Assembly (NCBI GenBank): GCA_904386005.1 | Contig: CAJFKR010000007.1 | Location: 1-49,731, forward strand | DNA from: Candidatus Flemingiibacterium merdigallinarum | Lineage (GTDB): Bacteria > Bacillota > Clostridia > Oscillospirales > CAG-272 | Reading direction: 5' to 3' | Length of the DNA stretch: 49,731 nucleotides | Shown: positions 8,155 through 16,649 of the stretch, one piece after another | Numbering within the stretch: the first letter of the stretch is position 1 | Layout: the number at the start of each line of letters is the position of its first letter | Translations under genes and position numbers: made by a program | The notes under the pieces: generated by a model | The model's database searches: none | Told to the model about the DNA's origin: nothing | Seen by the model: the letters and a program-made list of their open reading frames with translations, nothing else

Positions 8155-11100
8155 TTACCACTCGCGGTCGCGAAGCTCCTTTGCCCGCTCGACCGCAGCC
8201 TTGTACCGCTCCTCACTTCGCACGCTGTCGAACCACTCCCAGCCGTGCGGCGAAGTAAGTCCGCGGTAGAATAAATCCCGTGTGCATATAGTGTCAAGCA
8301 CACTCCAGTCATCAAGCGGCTCGCGCGAGCCGTCGGGCAGCTCGATTATACCCTTGCCGTGTATCAGCTTCACGCCGCCGAATATCAGCTCGTCGCCGAC
8401 ATCGAGCGGCTCGCCGTCTTGGATTTTCAGCCATTCGGGCGCGAGCTCGAGCGACTCATCGAGATTCTGATATGCCCTCTCTTTTTCGCCTGTTCCGAAC
8501 AGCGCACAGGCGTTGCGGAATTTAATTGACACATACAGCCCGAGGAACGCGCGCGGAATCTCGCCGTCAGGCGACAGCGACTCGAGCATTCGCAGCCGGT
8601 ATTCGTGCCAGGCGACCGCCTTGTCCGGTCTACCCCAGTAGCGATCCGGACGACCGAGGTAGTGCAAAAGCAGCTTCAGATTGTTGATATCGTGACGCAT
8701 ACGACTTTCGTCATGCTTGCCGTCATTCCACAACGTCTCTTCGGCGACCTCATCCCATATGCTGCCATAGTCGGTGACTCTGTACGTTATATTCTTCACT
8801 CCGCATCGGTCCTCATATATCGCTATATTGCCTCGGTTGTCTCTCGCATATGAATAATCGGCATATGCTTCACATCCGTCGGTCAGATCGATCGCGTCGT
8901 AATGACGTGTCAATTTTTCACAGATTGGCATATAACCCTCGCCGACTCCCGAATATGACGTCAGCTCATACACGCATTTGCAGACGTCCACTTGCCAGTA
9001 GAACACAGCACGCACAATGCCGATACCTTTGGCGAAATAATATTCCTTTTTGCCGTTGCGATACTCGAGTCCGGATCCAAATCCAGATACATCGAGTGTC
9101 AGCTTTATACAGTCGTCAAAGCTGCCGGCTTTGGTTGTAATCGGCTCACAGCTCTCACAGCTGAGCTTAGTTCTGACCTGATAATCAAGGCGGAAGAATT
9201 CGTATGTCAGCTTTGCTCCCGCCTGCCATTCGTCCGACCAGATACATTCGGTGGCGCTTGAAAGTATACCATAGATATCATTGAAAACAACCGCTTTTAT
9301 ACTATTATATGATATGCGCGCCTTCCATTCAAACGACCAATTTCGATTGTCTTTAATACTATATCTTCCATCTCGGACTGATACCTCACTATACTGAAAA
9401 AAGTTCCACAATCCAACCGAGGTAAGTGTCGGATTGAATTCCTCATTCGTATCGAATATCCGCCTCATTACTGACACGGCAGATTTTGTGTGAGCCTTTT
9501 GTGCCGGAGTCGACGCGAGCTCCTGGACACGCGACATCGCTTCGCTGACATCGTGCAGCTTGCCGTCGCTGCCGAAATATTCGCGCCGAATCTCGGTCAT
9601 CATATCGAGCCAGCTGTCAAGGTCATATTTCAGCCGCACGTTTCCGATAACCGCGCCGAATATCGTCTTTTTGCCGTCCGACCAGATAACCTTGTGACAG
9701 CTTAAATACCTCTGATATTCGGGGTCATAACCGGCGGTATACTCCCAGCTGTTGCCGATGTCACACGGAATCAGTCCGTCACCGCGCACATTGTATTTGC
9801 ACAGCCGCCGCGTCTCGTCGATAACGCCGTCCCGATAGCGCTGGGCGACGATACCGACTCCCGATTTGTAGTAGGTGTCGCAGGTACACCGTATGTTTTC
9901 GGTCGTCCAAAGCTGACAGCCGTCAAAGACTCCGCAGGGAGTTTCGACAGTCGCCGAATCGTCGGTATAGGTCAAGGTCGTGCCGTCCGAGCCGACATAG
10001 CTTTCGCCGACACTCAGCCGTTCAAGCGTGAAGTGACCGTCGCAATAAGACGCGTTACAGAAGATATTGTATGTGGAATCATGACATAAATAGCCCCACA
10101 CGCCCGAGTCATAATAATATTGCTGCCAATAGCGGGGAGTAGTTTTATTGACCGCGTCTGTGTCACAATACTGCTCACTCGCGATCGCGAGCATCGAGAT
10201 TCGGTTTTCCTCTGTTCCGGCGCAGAATACTTCGCGCAGCTTGTGCAGCTCGAGTATCGACTCGGAGAGCGCGCGGTACGCGTCCGACTCGGGGAGAATC
10301 GATATCGCCCGCTTTAGCGCGTCGATACCCTCGTCAGTCTTGCCTTGATTGATGAGCTCGCGACCGAGCCAGTGCCACTCGCGGCCGAGCGCGACCGTGA
10401 AGCCTTTTGCTTCAAGTAACGGTATCTGCTTGTTTTGCATAAACTCGAGCTTTTCATTACCCCAGAGCTTCTCATCCTCGCGCGCGACGATGAACGCCAT
10501 GACTTCGTCGTTCTTGCCGAGCTCGGCGGTTTCGCGCAGGCGGGCGTACAGCTCGTCGTTCTGCTTGCCCGGAATCCACCACCAGCCGCGCAGCAGGACG
10601 TCGGCCATCGCGTGATACTTGTCGGTCGATTCGGGCAGCTCCTCGACGTCGCGCAAAACGTCGCGATAGACACTCTCGAATCCGTTCTTCTGCTTGTTGT
10701 ACTGCCAGAGCTTGAGCTCCTCGACCTTTTTCATGACCCGGCGTACAAAGCTGTCGTTCATTGTTTCATCCATTGCACACAATTCCTTTCTTAAATGTTT
10801 TCTCCCGTCGTGTAGCTGCCGCTTGACCGTGCCCTCGGAAATGCGCATACGGTCGGCGATTTCGGCAATCGAAAGCCCGTCGAAATAGTGCAGGCTGATA
10901 ATCATCCGCACCTTTTCGGGCAGGCTGTCGACCCGCTCGCGCAGCTGCGCCCGCTCCTCTGACCGCATATAACGGTATTCGGGATTGCTCGTCTCGTCGT
11001 CGGGCAGACTATACAGCAAGTCAAGCGCATCCTCGTCCGATTCGGCGACCGCCGGAAAATGCTCCATATATTCGCTGTATCGAACACGCATATTCAGCGC

Positions 11101-11346
11101 GCAGCGCTTCGCTATCCGCACGACCCAGACTCCGAATTTCTCGGGCTCGCGCAGAGTATTCAGCTTCATCCATGCCGCGATGAACGCGTCCTGCGCCGCG
11201 TCGTCCGCCATGAATTTACTGTGAAGCAGGCTCATCGCCGCCGTCGTGACCCTATACTGATAGCGCGCGACGAGGATCTCATACGCCGACTGGTCGCCGG
11301 CGAGCGTCAGCATAACGAGCGTTTTGTCGTCAAGCTCCGAATACAT
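8155..11346 (-). CDS. Giant ECF sigma factor with ~870-residue C-terminal extension
   Basis: A 1063-residue protein. Sigma region 2 covers about residues 20-85 (DDAAQDAFIAAWMKL) and sigma region 4 about 133-188 (LPEKVRMIISLHYF..., ISEGTVKRQLHDGRKHL). Everything after about 190 lies outside any sigma domain. The extension has no hydrophobic stretch long enough for a membrane span. It contains TPR-like helices (around 322-352 and 943-972) and two related modules at about 466-530 and 736-808. Each of these carries T..GxFDxC, YY..G(V/I)GIV and a Cys-Tyr strand, like the TapB/DUF3108-type fold. The start at ATG 11346 (MYSELDD) fits sigma homology; an upstream in-frame start at 11442 would add 32 atypical residues. 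Typical ECF factors have about 180 residues. No anti-sigma gene is adjacent, so the extension may do the sensing. Confidence 0.85.
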   Translation of the reverse strand: MYSELDDKTLVMLTLAGDQSAYEILVARYQYRVTTAAMSLLHSKFMADDAAQDAFIAAWMKLNTLREPEKFGVWVVRIAKRCALNMRVRYSEYMEHFPAVAESDEDALDLLYSLPDDETSNPEYRYMRSEERAQLRERVDSLPEKVRMIISLHYFDGLSIAEIADRMRISEGTVKRQLHDGRKHLRKELCAMDETMNDSFVRRVMKKVEELKLWQYNKQKNGFESVYRDVLRDVEELPESTDKYHAMADVLLRGWWWIPGKQNDELYARLRETAELGKNDEVMAFIVAREDEKLWGNEKLEFMQNKQIPLLEAKGFTVALGREWHWLGRELINQGKTDEGIDALKRAISILPESDAYRALSESILELHKLREVFCAGTEENRISMLAIASEQYCDTDAVNKTTPRYWQQYYYDSGVWGYLCHDSTYNIFCNASYCDGHFTLERLSVGESYVGSDGTTLTYTDDSATVETPCGVFDGCQLWTTENIRCTCDTYYKSGVGIVAQRYRDGVIDETRRLCKYNVRGDGLIPCDIGNSWEYTAGYDPEYQRYLSCHKVIWSDGKKTIFGAVIGNVRLKYDLDSWLDMMTEIRREYFGSDGKLHDVSEAMSRVQELASTPAQKAHTKSAVSVMRRIFDTNEEFNPTLTSVGLWNFFQYSEVSVRDGRYSIKDNRNWSFEWKARISYNSIKAVVFNDIYGILSSATECIWSDEWQAGAKLTYEFFRLDYQVRTKLSCESCEPITTKAGSFDDCIKLTLDVSGFGSGLEYRNGKKEYYFAKGIGIVRAVFYWQVDVCKCVYELTSYSGVGEGYMPICEKLTRHYDAIDLTDGCEAYADYSYARDNRGNIAIYEDRCGVKNITYRVTDYGSIWDEVAEETLWNDGKHDESRMRHDINNLKLLLHYLGRPDRYWGRPDKAVAWHEYRLRMLESLSPDGEIPRAFLGLYVSIKFRNACALFGTGEKERAYQNLDESLELAPEWLKIQDGEPLDVGDELIFGGVKLIHGKGIIELPDGSREPLDDWSVLDTICTRDLFYRGLTSPHGWEWFDSVRSEERYKAAVERAKELRDREW

Positions 11347-11440
11347 TTTTCCACCGTCCTTAAGGTTTGATTGGGAATTTAGCTTTGCGAACCGAATAAT
11401 AAATCCGCGGAAACGAGTTAGGAGTGAGGAGTTTTGGTAC

Positions 11441-11465
11441 ATAAAATTCCCTGCGGGAATTTTAT
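11441..11465. repeat. Palindrome in the leader of the sigma-factor gene
   Basis: Arms ATAAAATTCCC and GGGAATTTTAT (11 bp) surround a TGC loop. It lies in the untranslated leader between the ECF-type promoter and ATG 11346. Beside it, TTAGGAG-TGAGGAG heptamers (11418-11431) resemble the heptamers at 6316-6360. Confidence 0.75.
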
Positions 11466-11484
11466 GAAATATTATTCGGTTACA

Positions 11485-11518
11485 CTATATAGACAGTCAA
11501 TTGAATGAAAAGGTTGTG
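11485..11518 (-). promoter_or_regulatory. ECF-type promoter of the sigma-factor gene
   Basis: On the minus strand CACAACC (11518-11512) is followed by TTTT and, 17 nt after AACC, by GTCTATATAG (11494-11485). AACC at -35 and GTC at -10 with this spacing is the classical ECF promoter layout. It reads into the sigma gene with a leader of about 135 nt, so autoregulation is likely. Confidence 0.6.
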
Positions 11519-11538
11519 TGCGGTGCAATTTTTTTTTG

Positions 11539-11568
11539 AAAAAAAGGCGACTCCGGAGAATCGCCTTT
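11539..11568 (-). terminator. Rho-independent terminator of the DUF3737 gene
   Basis: The 8-bp stem AAAGGCGA/TCGCCTTT with a 10-nt loop is followed on the minus strand by a run of T. It starts 20 nt after the DUF3737 stop and ends just before the ECF-type promoter. Confidence 0.85.
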
Positions 11569-11587
11569 CTATATATAACATTGCTTA

Positions 11588-12433
11588 TTACTTGCGAATC
11601 TCAATCTCGCAGTCGCAGGGATAGACTTCGCGGCCGCGGATTATCGCGCCAATCGAGTCGGCGGTGATTTTGCCCGACATCGGATTCTTGACCGAGTCGA
11701 TGCCGCCGATGATATCAGCCTGAACGTCCGAATACTCGAACGCGAGGTCGCAGCCCTCGAGCGTGCAGTCGACAAGCGTCAGCTTTTTGCAGTAGCAGAA
11801 CGGCTGTGTACCGCTGATTTTGCAGTTTCGGAGGGTCAGGTTCTCCGAGTACCAGCCGAAATACTCGCCGTTGATCACCGAATTCTCGACCGTAATATTC
11901 TTCGCGTGCCAGAACGAGTCCTTCGTCTGGAAATGCGAATCGTATATCTCGGCATTCTCAACATACTGGAACGAATATTTGCCTTTGAGCGTCAGATTAT
12001 GTACGGTCATGTTACGGCTTTCAAAGAATGGATACTCCGACTCAATTTCGCAGTCGGTGACATTCAGCCGGTCGCAGCGCCAGCCGAATTCGGGTGAGAC
12101 CGCGCGGCAGTTTTTCAATGTGATATCCTGACATTCGCGCAGGCACTTGACGCCGTTTATCTCGGTGCCGTTTATAATTCCGTCGGTCGAATACCATAAC
12201 GGCGCGCGGCAGGTCTCGGACATCGACGAGTCGGAAAGCGTAAATTTATGTGAATGCCACAGTGGATAACGCAGCTCAAAACGGCAATTCTTCACCGCGA
12301 TATCCCGCGACTCTTTCATCGCCGACTCGCCGTCGGCAGGTCCCATGAAGCTGCAATCTACGACCTCAGCGTCGGACAGTGCATACAGCGCGCGCTCCTC
12401 ATCGTAGGTCTTTCCGTTTATCGTTATTTTCAT
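11588..12433 (-). CDS. DUF3737-family right-handed beta-helix protein
   Basis: A 281-residue protein built almost wholly of short repeats of about 20 residues ending in patterns such as ITLKNCR, LNVTDCE, ITVENSV and LTLRNCK. This is the signature of a right-handed parallel beta-helix of the DUF3737 type. There is no signal peptide, so it appears cytoplasmic. The function of the family is not known to me; pectin-lyase-like folds often bind carbohydrate. ATG 12433 is preferred, with AAAGGA 9 nt upstream; an ATG 6 nt earlier is too close to the same site. It lies 54 nt behind an AraC-family gene on the same strand and is probably co-transcribed with it. Confidence 0.85.
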   Translation of the reverse strand: MKITINGKTYDEERALYALSDAEVVDCSFMGPADGESAMKESRDIAVKNCRFELRYPLWHSHKFTLSDSSMSETCRAPLWYSTDGIINGTEINGVKCLRECQDITLKNCRAVSPEFGWRCDRLNVTDCEIESEYPFFESRNMTVHNLTLKGKYSFQYVENAEIYDSHFQTKDSFWHAKNITVENSVINGEYFGWYSENLTLRNCKISGTQPFCYCKKLTLVDCTLEGCDLAFEYSDVQADIIGGIDSVKNPMSGKITADSIGAIIRGREVYPCDCEIEIRK

Positions 12434-12487
12434 AGTCATTCATCCTTTCAATCTACCTGATAAAATTATATAATGCTTATAGTTTCG

Positions 12488-13321
12488 TCACTCAAAGTTC
12501 GTGTTTATTGAAGTACTTATTCGATACTGACCGGGTGTGAAGCCGGCGCGCTTTGTGAAGAAAACCGAAAGATGTCCGGCGTTGCAGAATCCGGTCTTTG
12601 CGGCGATGGCTTCGAGCGTCAGGTCGGTGGTTTTTAATAATGTGCAGATTTCCTTGAACCGCAGTCTCGCGCAGTATTCGACCGCTCCGCAGCCGAACAG
12701 CTGCTTTGACGCGCGTTCAAGACAGGCGCGCGAAACGCCGAGCTGCCGGCACATATCGTCGAGCGACAGCTGCCACGGAGGCGTTTCGGAAAGCATATTC
12801 GTGAACCGCTTCACGAAATCTCCGCATTTGGGGTCGCGGCTGCGCAGAGACTCAAACGAATCGAGCAGTATCCCCTCGGCAAGGTTGACCGCGCGCATAC
12901 GATTTTGCAGTGACGGCGCGTCGATAAGCGCGCGCAGGCGCTCATATCCGGCTTCGGTCACATGGTTCGAGGTGACGGTGAACTTCTGCTGTGTCAGGCA
13001 TTCAAGCGTCCGGAACAGGCAGCGGTCGTCGTCCGACGGCGATATGTCCATACCGATTTGCGAATAACCGTTCTCCGAGGTGAGCCGGTGAGCGGTACAA
13101 GCCGGCAGAATAAAGGTCTGTCCTGCCTCCACACGCGTCTCGTGACCGGCAATCATCACGTCGACACTGCCGCCGGTGATGTGGTTGACATGGTAAAATT
13201 CGTGCAGGTGGTAGTCAAGCGTATAGCCCGCGGGCGTCTGCATAACATTGATGCGGCAGAACGGCTTAGGCAGGCGGTCGGAAATGCTTGCGTAAAATAT
13301 GGGTTTGTCAGTGCGTATCAT
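12488..13321 (-). CDS. AraC-family regulator with N-terminal cupin
   Basis: A 277-residue regulator. The first ~150 residues form a cupin-like sensor (YHLHEFYHVNHITGG... and the AGQTFILPACTAHRL strand). The last ~100 form the AraC double HTH (SLDDMCRQLGVSRACLERASKQLFG and LTLEAIAAKTGFCNAGHLSVFFTKRAGFTPGQYR). A strong GGAGGTGATGGAG precedes ATG 13321. The gene is divergent from the predicted toroid enzyme at 13469, and the shared 147-bp promoter region carries direct repeats suited to AraC-type binding. It probably controls itself, the DUF3737 gene behind it and the divergent enzyme. Confidence 0.9.
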   Translation of the reverse strand: MIRTDKPIFYASISDRLPKPFCRINVMQTPAGYTLDYHLHEFYHVNHITGGSVDVMIAGHETRVEAGQTFILPACTAHRLTSENGYSQIGMDISPSDDDRCLFRTLECLTQQKFTVTSNHVTEAGYERLRALIDAPSLQNRMRAVNLAEGILLDSFESLRSRDPKCGDFVKRFTNMLSETPPWQLSLDDMCRQLGVSRACLERASKQLFGCGAVEYCARLRFKEICTLLKTTDLTLEAIAAKTGFCNAGHLSVFFTKRAGFTPGQYRISTSINTNFE

Positions 13322-13342
13322 GTCTATACTCCATCACCTCCC

Positions 13343-13378
13343 GATACGATTATATAAATGCTATCTGATACGATTATA
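13343..13378. promoter_or_regulatory. 12-bp direct repeat, candidate AraC-type operator
   Basis: GATACGATTATA occurs at 13343-13354 and again at 13367-13378, 24 bp apart, in the divergent promoter region. AraC-family proteins commonly bind tandem direct repeats about two helical turns apart. The second copy contains the -10 box of the regulator gene. Confidence 0.6.
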
Positions 13379-13401
13379 CAATAATTTGCGAAAATAATCA
13401 A
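13373..13401 (-). promoter_or_regulatory. Promoter of the AraC-family gene at 12488-13321
   Basis: On the minus strand TTGATT (13401-13396), a 17-bp spacer and TATAAT (13378-13373). The -10 box lies in the right copy of the direct repeat, so binding there would repress the regulator's own gene. Confidence 0.75.
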
Positions 13402-13430
13402 TTGACGAATTGTAAACAATGAAGTATAAT
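13402..13430 (+). promoter_or_regulatory. Promoter of the toroid-enzyme gene
   Basis: TTGACG (13402-13407), a 17-bp spacer and TATAAT (13425-13430). The spacer holds the small palindrome ATTGT-AA-ACAAT (13409-13420). The -35 box directly abuts the -35 box of the divergent promoter. Confidence 0.8.
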
Positions 13431-13468
13431 ATGGTATATTAAATCAAAAATCAGAAAGGAAACGTAAA

Positions 13469-15163
13469 ATGGATCAACTAAAACAACGCTCGCTCGACCT
13501 CATGAAAAAATGGTGCGACTCGCTGCTCAGCTATCAGGTTGAGAATAAAAGCGAGTACCTCGACGGCGCGCTGCTCTGCCCCGCCTGCCACGTCGTTCAT
13601 GGTCGTATCGCCGACCTCTGCTACCCGCTGACGACGCTCTACATATATACTGGCGAAAAGCGCTATCTTGACGCCGCCGACAAACTCATCGACTGGACCG
13701 AATACAATCTGAAACGCCCGGACGGCAGCTACAACAACGACGCGGGCAGTGTCTGGAAAGGCATAACGGCCTTTTCGGCGACCGCCATCGGCGACTGTCT
13801 ATATCACTTCGCGGACAAGCTGCCGCCCGAGCTCGCGTCAAAATGGCGCAATATCTTCGTCCGGCTCAGCGACTTCTGCCATTACTATTTTGACAGCTTC
13901 AACCCGAACATCAACTACTTCGCCGGAGCCGCCTGTGAGCTCGCGCTCGCGTGGAAAATCACCGGCGACAAGCGCTACCTCGACAAGGCTAACCACTGGG
14001 AGCGCTTCTGCCGCGACTATTTCGACGAAAACGGTCTGTTCTACGGCGAGGGAAAGCCGCTCGACCTCTTGACCGACAAGGGCTGCCGCGCGATAGACAT
14101 TGGCTACAACTTGGAGGAGTCGATGCCACTGCTGCTGTGCCACGCGATTCTGACCGAGAACGAGGACAAGATCGACTTCTACAAAGCACGTATGATTGAC
14201 CACCTCGAATTTCTGCTTCCCGACGGCGCGCTCGACAACAGCTTCGGCACTCGCCACAACAAGTGGACCTACTGGGGCAGCCGCACGTCCGACGGCGTCG
14301 CCGAGGGACTCGCACTGATGCTCGACGATCCGCAGTTCGCGAAAGCCTGCGACTTGGTTGTCGGACAATATGAAGCCTGCACTCACGATGGTCTGCTCGT
14401 TCCCCCGATGCAATCGGACGCGGGAGAGCCGCCCTGTCTGCACCACTCGTTCTGTCACGCGAAGGCGCTCGCCGCGGTCGTCAACGCCGAAGCCGAACCG
14501 GCTGATTTTACTGATACAGTATTGTCCTGCGAAACCGAATACGGCGTGAAATCCTTCCAGAGCGGCAATCTGCTGCTCGTGTCAAAATACGGCTGGCGCG
14601 CTACATTCAGTTCAATCGACATTGTGTTCTACCGCGGCGCCGAGAATTACGGCGGCTCGATGAATCTGCTCTGGCACAAGTCGACCGGTCCGATCTGCGC
14701 CGCGACTATGCACGAATATGTGCCGTCCGAGCCGCTGAATATGCAGTATCTGCGCCATTCGGACAGCTCGCCCTGCATGACGCCGCGCATCGTCATCGGC
14801 AATTACTCGTCCGACTGCGACAAATCGGTCGTGCTGACTCACATGAGCTATTCGGACAAGCTCATCGTCACCGCTCACGGCGAGGATTGGTGGGTCGATT
14901 TCAGCTTCGCTCCGAACAAATTGGCAATCGAGGCGCGCTGCGACCGGTCGTTCGACTACTACCTGCCGCTCATCTGCGACCATAAGACCGAAGCTGTATT
15001 GTCTGACAATCGACTCACAGTCGGGCAGCTGTCACTCACCTGCGACGGCAAGCTTTCAGCCGACACCGACAAACGAGTATACAATCAGGTCGGTGGCTTC
15101 GAGTATGTGCCGGTCAAATTGAGCGCGGAAAAACGCCTTATCGCGACGCTTGAGTTGAATTGA
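13469..15163 (+). CDS. Predicted (alpha/alpha)-toroid carbohydrate-active protein, family not recognised
   Basis: A 564-residue cytoplasmic protein without signal peptide. The first ~340 residues are helical hairpins with repeated motifs such as GEKRYLDAADKLIDW and GDKRYLDKANHWERF, typical of (alpha/alpha)6/7 barrels. The last ~200 look like a beta-sandwich (STGPICAATMHEY, SDKLIVTAHGEDWWVDFSF). This two-part build is shared by polysaccharide lyases such as heparinase- and alginate-type enzymes and by some hydrolases. I cannot name the family or the catalytic residues; His, Tyr and Glu are abundant in EGKPLDLLTDKGCRAIDIGYNLEESMPL. AAAGGAAAC precedes ATG 13469. It is a single-gene unit, divergent from an AraC regulator and closed by a strong terminator. 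Confidence 0.7.
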   Translation: MDQLKQRSLDLMKKWCDSLLSYQVENKSEYLDGALLCPACHVVHGRIADLCYPLTTLYIYTGEKRYLDAADKLIDWTEYNLKRPDGSYNNDAGSVWKGITAFSATAIGDCLYHFADKLPPELASKWRNIFVRLSDFCHYYFDSFNPNINYFAGAACELALAWKITGDKRYLDKANHWERFCRDYFDENGLFYGEGKPLDLLTDKGCRAIDIGYNLEESMPLLLCHAILTENEDKIDFYKARMIDHLEFLLPDGALDNSFGTRHNKWTYWGSRTSDGVAEGLALMLDDPQFAKACDLVVGQYEACTHDGLLVPPMQSDAGEPPCLHHSFCHAKALAAVVNAEAEPADFTDTVLSCETEYGVKSFQSGNLLLVSKYGWRATFSSIDIVFYRGAENYGGSMNLLWHKSTGPICAATMHEYVPSEPLNMQYLRHSDSSPCMTPRIVIGNYSSDCDKSVVLTHMSYSDKLIVTAHGEDWWVDFSFAPNKLAIEARCDRSFDYYLPLICDHKTEAVLSDNRLTVGQLSLTCDGKLSADTDKRVYNQVGGFEYVPVKLSAEKRLIATLELN

Positions 15164-15229
15164 TAATAAGGCGATTTGAGTAAAATTGACGACTACGCGT
15201 TTTCAGACAATTTGACAAAAACGATATAT

Positions 15230-15267
15230 AAAAAATCCGGAGAGCCTAACGCTTTCCGGATTTTTTT
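15230..15267. terminator. Bidirectional terminator between convergent genes
   Basis: The stem AAAAAATCCGGA pairs with TCCGGATTTTTT around a 13-nt loop. T-runs follow on both strands, so it can serve the toroid-enzyme gene (plus) and the M18 peptidase gene (minus). Confidence 0.88.
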
Positions 15268-15307
15268 ATATAGATTCGCAGTGATTGATTGTTACAGTCT
15301 CATGCGA

Positions 15308-16624
15308 TTAAACCAGCTCGACATGATTGTATGAAACCGACAGCGACGACTGATAGAAGCCGCGCATCGCAGCTATCATATAGCCGGTATCGAGCGAGCC
15401 GGCGGTCTCATATGACGAGTGCATCGCGAGCTGCGCGATTCCGACATCGACCGACATCACCGACACCTGCGTGCTCGACGCGACGCCGAGCGTTGAACCT
15501 CCGCGTATGTCCGAACGGTTGCAGAAGAGCTGCAGCGGCAGGTTTTCGCGGCGGCAGATTTCGGTCATGATCGCGCCGGACAGGCTGTCGGACGTGTAGA
15601 GCAGCGCGCTGTTGTATTTCATGACGATGCCCTCGTTCATATGCGGACGGTGGGTCGGGTCGGCAAGCTCGGCGTGGTTCGGGTGAACCGCGTGCGCGTT
15701 GTCAGCCGACATCATCATCGACGAAGCGAGCGCGCGCATATGCTCCGATTCGCTGCGGCCGAGCGCGTGAGAGATGCGCGCGAGCGTAAATGACAGCAGG
15801 TCGGAGTTCGCGCCCTGACGCGATACGCAGCCGACCTCCTCGTTGTCCGAGATATACATCACCGGAATCGAGGTTTTAGCTTTTGCGTCACATATCGCTT
15901 CGAGCGCGCAGAACACGCACTGCAAATCATCGAGCTTCGGTGACGAGATGAACTCGTTGTCCGCGCCCCAGATCGACTGATTCTGACGGTTGTACAAAAA
16001 CAGGTCGTAGGCTGCGATTTTGTCCTCATCCGCTCCCGCGAGTTCAGCGAGCGTATGCAAAAATTTGCCCTTTGCACCGATTCCATAAAGCGGAACGAGG
16101 TCGACCGCGAGGTTCGACTTCATGTCAGCCGGATTCATCATGTGCGGCGCGACGTGTGGTATCATCACGAGGTCGCGGTCAAAGTCAACGAGCTTCTCGG
16201 TGAAGCGAGTTCTACCGCCGTCAGTCTCGCGCAGAATCACGCGTCCGGCGACCGAGAGCGGGCGGTCGAACCAAGTGTCGAGCATAGCGCCGCCGTAGCG
16301 CTCGGCGTTGATGCGTGTGTAGCCGTCCGGACCGTCGAGTTCGAGGTTGGGTTTGAGCTTGAAGCTCGGCGAATCGTCGTGCGCGGCGGCGATCATGAAT
16401 CCGCCGTCCGGCTCGTCGGGAATTACGAACGCGAGTATCGCCGACGAATTGCGGGTGACGTAATACTTTCCGCCCTTGTCGAGCACCCATTCCGCCGATT
16501 CATCAAGGCGTACAAAGCCCTGCTCATCGAGTTTTTTCGCAGCAGTCGCCGCCGCGTGGAAGCTCGATGGGCTCGATTTTATGAAGTCAAGCAGCTTTTG
16601 GCTGGTTTCGTTTGGGTTTATCAT
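15308..16624 (-). CDS. M18-family aminopeptidase
   Basis: A 438-residue dinuclear zinc aminopeptidase of the aspartyl aminopeptidase/aminopeptidase I family. The zinc ligands can be read in AAHDDSPSFKLKPN (80-93, His and Asp), DNEEVGC (catalytic and ligand Glu), SADNAHAVHPNH and the C-terminal SSYETAGSLDTGYMIAA. It trims N-terminal residues from peptides in the cytoplasm. The open frame extends 20 codons upstream, but AAAGGAAAAG sits just before ATG 16624 (MINPNETSQ), which matches the usual length. It follows a tRNA/rRNA-modification-type gene on the same strand after a 25-nt gap. Confidence 0.92.
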   Translation of the reverse strand: MINPNETSQKLLDFIKSSPSSFHAAATAAKKLDEQGFVRLDESAEWVLDKGGKYYVTRNSSAILAFVIPDEPDGGFMIAAAHDDSPSFKLKPNLELDGPDGYTRINAERYGGAMLDTWFDRPLSVAGRVILRETDGGRTRFTEKLVDFDRDLVMIPHVAPHMMNPADMKSNLAVDLVPLYGIGAKGKFLHTLAELAGADEDKIAAYDLFLYNRQNQSIWGADNEFISSPKLDDLQCVFCALEAICDAKAKTSIPVMYISDNEEVGCVSRQGANSDLLSFTLARISHALGRSESEHMRALASSMMMSADNAHAVHPNHAELADPTHRPHMNEGIVMKYNSALLYTSDSLSGAIMTEICRRENLPLQLFCNRSDIRGGSTLGVASSTQVSVMSVDVGIAQLAMHSSYETAGSLDTGYMIAAMRGFYQSSLSVSYNHVELV

Positions 16625-16649
16625 AACAACTTTTCCTTTCATTATTATA

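Noticed and set aside
11347..11442. 32 extra residues at the start of the sigma factor
   Set aside because: They have no similarity to sigma region 2, cross a palindrome and heptamer repeats, and no Shine-Dalgarno supports ATG 11442.
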